Positions 59,836 to 63,823 of a DNA stretch of 63,823 bases are shown here, one piece after another. The stretch comes from Haplomitrium mnioides (taxonomy: Eukaryota; Marchantiophyta; Haplomitriopsida; Calobryales). Made by a program: the position numbers and the translations under genes. Every line of letters starts with the position of its first letter. Within the stretch, counting starts at the first letter, position 1. The stretch lies in assembly GCA_049999725.1 (NCBI GenBank), contig JBNGIS010020676.1, forward strand, positions 65,156 to 128,978, written 5' to 3'. The notes under the pieces are model-generated. The model searched no databases. It had not been told where the DNA came from and worked only from the letters and a program-made list of their open reading frames with translations.

Positions 59836-62800
59836 TAATCCCTTGATCCATGGAGATCGGTTGCATAGTCGATGGAGTTGAGACAAACTGCTGCAAAGAA
59901 GGCTTTAGGGCGCACGAGGGAAGATTCTTGCAAAATGTGAATGCCCAACGAAGAAATATGCGGGAGGCATGTTTGAGGAATCGATCAAATCCTGTAACAG
60001 CTCGATCGACAAATTTCATTTTATCCACATCATTGACGGTTGCAAGAGTCTGATGCGCTTATCTGTGTTAGCGGGAGTGAGCTCTATTATCTTGGAAGAT
60101 GGCAGTGCACTGAGCTTCTCTAGGTGAACATCAAGTTTCTGTAGATTTCCTATGGACAAACAAATTTTGACTGATACAAATGCAAAGTATCAAACAAGGC
60201 GTCGATCAGCTGGCAAGGAAAGATAGTGATTGCCCTGTAAGAAGCGATATGATGTGCATGTCTCTGCGAAGAATTAGATGTGAAGGGAAGGCTGCGACGA
60301 GTTCTCAGGATCAATCAACAATGAAGGCCACTATGAGAAAGATTCAGTAAGCTCGCGATCGAAGGAGTGCTAAAGAGATGGATTAGCTACAAAGGAGGAT
60401 TCCTACAAATATGTTGAAAGCTCCTACGAAATATAAATGTGATGAGGAAGAATCGCTAAGCGCCAAAGGCCGTGAAGCCGATGTTGAGAAGGATGTCGTT
60501 ACAAAGAATAGTCCTGCGGGAGAAGAATTGATCTGTGCAAAATATGAATGTAAGAAGAGGATCCATACGAAGAAGAATTCCAGATGCGGTGGAGGAATGT
60601 GTTGTGAGGAAGTCTGGAGTATAAACGAGATGCGACCAATGCTACGAGAAGAAGAACTGACTGAGAGGCGGCCATATGAATCGATTCCCTATGTAAACCC
60701 CATTACGAAGAAGCTGATGATGCGAACACCACTACGAACAGAAGTTTTGAATGGATTGCTGCGTAGATGTGTAAGCAAAAATCAGTGCAAGAGTCGTTCA
60801 GCTGTGAATTCAGCTCATCAAAAAGAGGAATCGATCGATGGAGGAGGAATCGTAATGGAATTGTAGTAGCAGTGAAGGATTGATGACTTGGCCATGACAT
60901 CTGCGCGTGGAAACGAATCAGAAAGCTTGAAGAGAAGAATCTAAAGAATCTGCAGGGTCCATTGTTCTGCGGTTCCTCTGTTGCAACGAGTCTGTGGGAA
61001 ATGTGGGTAGTTCTTATCACGAGCGGCAAGAATTACAAAGAATGGAGCGAAACTGAACCTCCCTAAGTGGAGAGCCCACTTAAAGGGGTTCCGATCCGCC
61101 TCTCCAAGTGGAGAGGACCAGTTAAAGTGGATCTAATCAATCTTACGAAGTGGGGAGGACTTGTTTAAAGGGTTCCGATGTGCTATCCGAGGTGGGGAAT
61201 CCACTTAAGAGGGATCCGAAGCGGGACAAGGATTAATCGACCAAAAGGGTGATATATAGACGATTTGGACTGAAGAAAAAGGTGATCTTGAAAGCTCAAA
61301 CTGGTCCTGCGGATGATCTAAAAAAGTTCAAAATGGATTTACGGGAGTTGTTGTTCTTACATTGAACTTTTCCACGAGTTAGTAAGGGAAGCAATAACTG
61401 AATGGCCGAAAGGATGATCTATCGACAATCTGGACTGTGGAAAGAATAAATGAGCATCAGCAAAATAGCAACCTATCGCCGATCCGTACTGAAAGGAAGG
61501 TAAGTTTGAAAGTTCGAATCGGATGAGGGTGAAAGTTCGAATTTATCCCAGAGGTTGAAAGTTCGAAAAGGATACAGATTCGAGAGACAAAAGTTTGACA
61601 CGTACGAGGAGCTGCGGGTATCATGTTCGCTCTTATATCAAGCTTTTTTGCAACTTAGTCAAGGGAGCTTCAAGCATGTATTGTTCTTACTCGACGAGGA
61701 AGGGGCGATTATCTCCAAAAGGAGTTGCGAGTTGTTCTTACAGAAAGCTTTTCGATGAGTTAACGAAGAAGAGAGCTATTCCTTGTTCTTATGTCAAACG
61801 GTTGAAGAAGCTAGTTCCAAAGGAAGGAGGAGTAGCTCTTATATCAAGCAAGTTGAAGAGTTAGTGAAAATGGAGCGTGGGAAGAAGTTCTTACAGTGAG
61901 TTAGTGAAAGAAGAGAAGCTTGGGAATGTTCTTATAAGGAGGATGGAGACAGTTGGGGAAAACTGAGCTTTTCCAATTGAATCCTAGGAAAGCTACCAAG
62001 ACTATTCTGCTGATCTAGTCTATGAAAGTCAAGTAGGATTTAGTTAGTATGATGGCTTTGGACAATTGCCTATAGTTTAGTGTTTGTTATGTCAGTAGAT
62101 AACAATAGACAGAGGGTTTAATTGTTGCAGTTAGTTGAAAATTAGATTAGTAGTATAGTAGTTCAGATAGGATTAGTTAAATATGTTCTTATAGGAAAAT
62201 ATGATGAGTGAAGAGGGTGGTACAAAGAGGTTTTCCTCGTATCACTCTGTGGTCTCTTTTGTTTTGCTTGTGCTTTGAAGAAGAAATGGAGAATAGCTTA
62301 GCAAAGAGTTCCCCTTTCCAAAGTTTCATGGCTGTGTTATTTTGGAATTGTACGTCTCAATTTTGAAGTGAGGAATCAAGTATACTATGCATTGGTATCT
62401 TCTATGTACTAGGAGTGGAGAGGGTGTGTAGAAATTGATTGGGGTGAGAGAAAGGCTGCAACATAGGGCTGCCATGTCAGGTAGGTACCTGAGTGGGGAC
62501 TTGAGTGGTGATTTCAGCCAATTGATGGAGTACAAACATAGTAGACAGTGTCTGCAGAGGTGGATTTGAGTGCATACCTAGTAGGATCAACTGGAGTCTC
62601 AAATGTTCCGCCCTACAAGAATATGGGATTGCTGCTAGAGGCTTAAATTCCTGATCTATCTCAATAGTAATGTTGTTGTTCCTCTTGGAGCCAATGCCAT
62701 AGTATTTGCTTACAGATGCTAAAGGGCAGGAGGCAGGAAGCCCAAGCCTTTGTATGGTCTGGCTGGCAAGATTCTGTGTGTGTGAGAGTGAAGGAGACAA

Positions 62801-62967
62801 AAGAGAGAGGTGCTCAAGAAGCACCAATATGGGTCTTTGTTCAGCTTCCCTTTCAAAGAAGCTGGAACCTTCTTAAAACCAGAGAAAACAACCCAATACC
62901 TCCTTATCATTGTGGGTTCGATATAGAATCAACACAATTTGATTCGGAATACTCCATGATGCTGCAA
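59836..62967 (+). mobile_element. LTR-like segment F, ends unresolved
   Basis: Plus orientation by its hairpin (61,064-61,082), followed by three more CTTA/AAGTGGGGA relics (61,100-61,220). The first part (59,840-60,960), rich in CTGCGAAGAA- and GAAGAATTG-type words, resembles LTR A (6,290-6,900) and LTR G (29,630-30,700). Open frames such as 60,411-60,866 come from this degenerate repeat and have no recognised relative. No TG/CA ends or target duplication could be set; the right edge is where satellite resumes. Confidence 0.6.
61340..61960 (+). repeat. GTTCTTA repeats in F
   Basis: (G/C)TTCTTA(C/T)A- or CTCTTATA-type units occur near 61,345, 61,630, 61,682, 61,733, 61,782, 61,833, 61,889 and 61,928. 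From 61,630 on, the spacing is about 40-55 bp and units often contain AAGCTTTTCGATGAG. Similar single words occur in A (7,150; 7,200) and C (45,470). Confidence 0.65.
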
Positions 62968-63765
62968 CATAGTGTCAACAAAGAATTCAGCCATTGTGAC
63001 AATGCCATCATACAAACACTAACTTCCATTTCACGTGTAGTAAGACTAGTACCATCAACAAAGAATTCAGCTATTGTGAAACCGCCATCTTACAAATACT
63101 AACTTCCATTTCATGTGTAGTAAGACTAATTTCATTTGTAGAAAGACTAGTGGCATCAACAACAAATTCAGCTATTGTGACAATGCCATTATACAAATAC
63201 TAGCTTCCATTTCATATGTAGAAAGACTAGCTTCATATGTAGTAAGACTAGTAGCATCGACAACAAATTCAGCTATTACGAAAATGCAATTATACAAACA
63301 CCAACTTCCATTTCATATGTAGTGACAGTAGTTGCATTGACAAGAATTTCACGTATTGTGACAATGCCATCATACAAAAACTAAATTCAATTTCATATGT
63401 AGTAAGACTAGTATCATTGACAACAAATTCAGTTATTGAGACAATGTCATCATACAAACGCTAGGTTCTATTTCATATATAGAAAGACTAAATTCATATG
63501 CAGTAAGACTAATTTCATATTTAGTAAGACTGATTGGATATGTGGTAGGACTAGTAGCATCAAATACAAATTCAGCTATTACAACAATATCATCGTACAA
63601 AAACTAGCTTCCATTTCATATGTAGTAAGACTAGTATTTCAAAAGTAGTGAGACAAGTAGCATCGCCAACAAATTCAGCAATTGTTACAATGCTATTATA
63701 CAAACACTAACTTCAATTTCATATGTAGATAGACTAGTTGCATTGACAATAAATTCAGCTATTGT
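62968..63765 (-). repeat. satellite block 5, inverted
   Basis: The same 80-bp/21-bp satellite, but on the minus strand: the + strand reads GTAGTAAGACTAGTAGCATC and TTCAGCTATTGTGACAATGCC-like words. It includes a 21-bp subunit tandem at 63,480-63,560. It is the only block in this orientation. Confidence 0.95.
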
Positions 63766-63823
63766 TATAAACAGCTGCTACTTTGAACCAAGAACCGCTA
63801 CTGGGTTCCTGTTTCACTTGACA
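63766..63823. other. satellite ends; unknown sequence to the window edge
   Basis: After ...CAGCTATTGTTATAA the satellite pattern stops within a core. The last 58 bases (CAGCTGCTACTTTGAACC... CACTTGACA) match nothing else in the window. Another insertion may begin here. Confidence 0.5.

Noticed and set aside
62465-62495. CATGTCAGGTAGG as the missing start of E plus a GTAGG target duplication
   Set aside because: The word resembles the expected GGCTGACA plus GTAGG only loosely, and the surrounding sequence is not LTR-start-like.

Overview
This is nuclear DNA of a land plant with a large, repeat-filled genome. I see no cellular protein gene, rRNA or tRNA. The content is plant-type Ty3/gypsy and Ty1/copia LTR retrotransposons, a LINE, and a long satellite/minisatellite. 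The very long (3.6-4.1 kb) LTRs, the primer site resembling the 3' end of tRNA-Asp, and the density of old insertions suggest a giant genome, perhaps a gymnosperm. The taxon is inference. A run of exactly 100 Ns (25,097-25,196) is an assembly gap.

Layout. 1-9,891: a decayed Ty3/gypsy element (A) on the + strand. It has the tail of a 5' LTR, gag, protease, RT, RNase H, integrase, a polypurine tract and a 4.06-kb 3' LTR. 9,892-26,864: an AT-rich graveyard with a LINE ORF1 (10,795-11,742), gypsy RT/RNase H on the minus strand (12,110-13,285), a two-LTR Ty1/copia (about 15,258-19,877), gypsy integrase on the minus strand (20,300-20,830), gypsy gag on the + strand (21,460-22,112), an unrecognised decayed minus-strand coding stretch (22,481-24,372), a 24-bp octapeptide-type tandem repeat, the gap, and a 94-bp tandem repeat. 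26,865-63,765: one large satellite array, now cut into five blocks by inserted LTR sequences.

The satellite has an 80-bp monomer to which a variable number of 21-bp subunits is added. The longest block shows a higher-order period of about 3.93 kb. The interrupting sequences are: G (28,831-34,132), an internally deleted element that keeps a primer-binding site; B (38,989-42,579, minus) and C (44,162-47,958, plus), solo LTRs with perfect 5-bp target duplications; and a compound block of D (plus), E (minus) and F (plus) at 54,131-62,967. Beyond this block the satellite runs in the opposite orientation, which suggests an inversion.

Element A shows that a sequence starting TGTTAGCC directly after a polypurine tract is an LTR. 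B, C and D have the same TGTCAGC-type ends and shared internal modules, so they read as LTR copies without internal regions. Insertions B, C and D, and the right end of G, all fall at the same short position of the satellite monomer, which is the most striking pattern here. All coding sequences seen are broken by stops and frameshifts; nothing appears to encode a complete mobile element.
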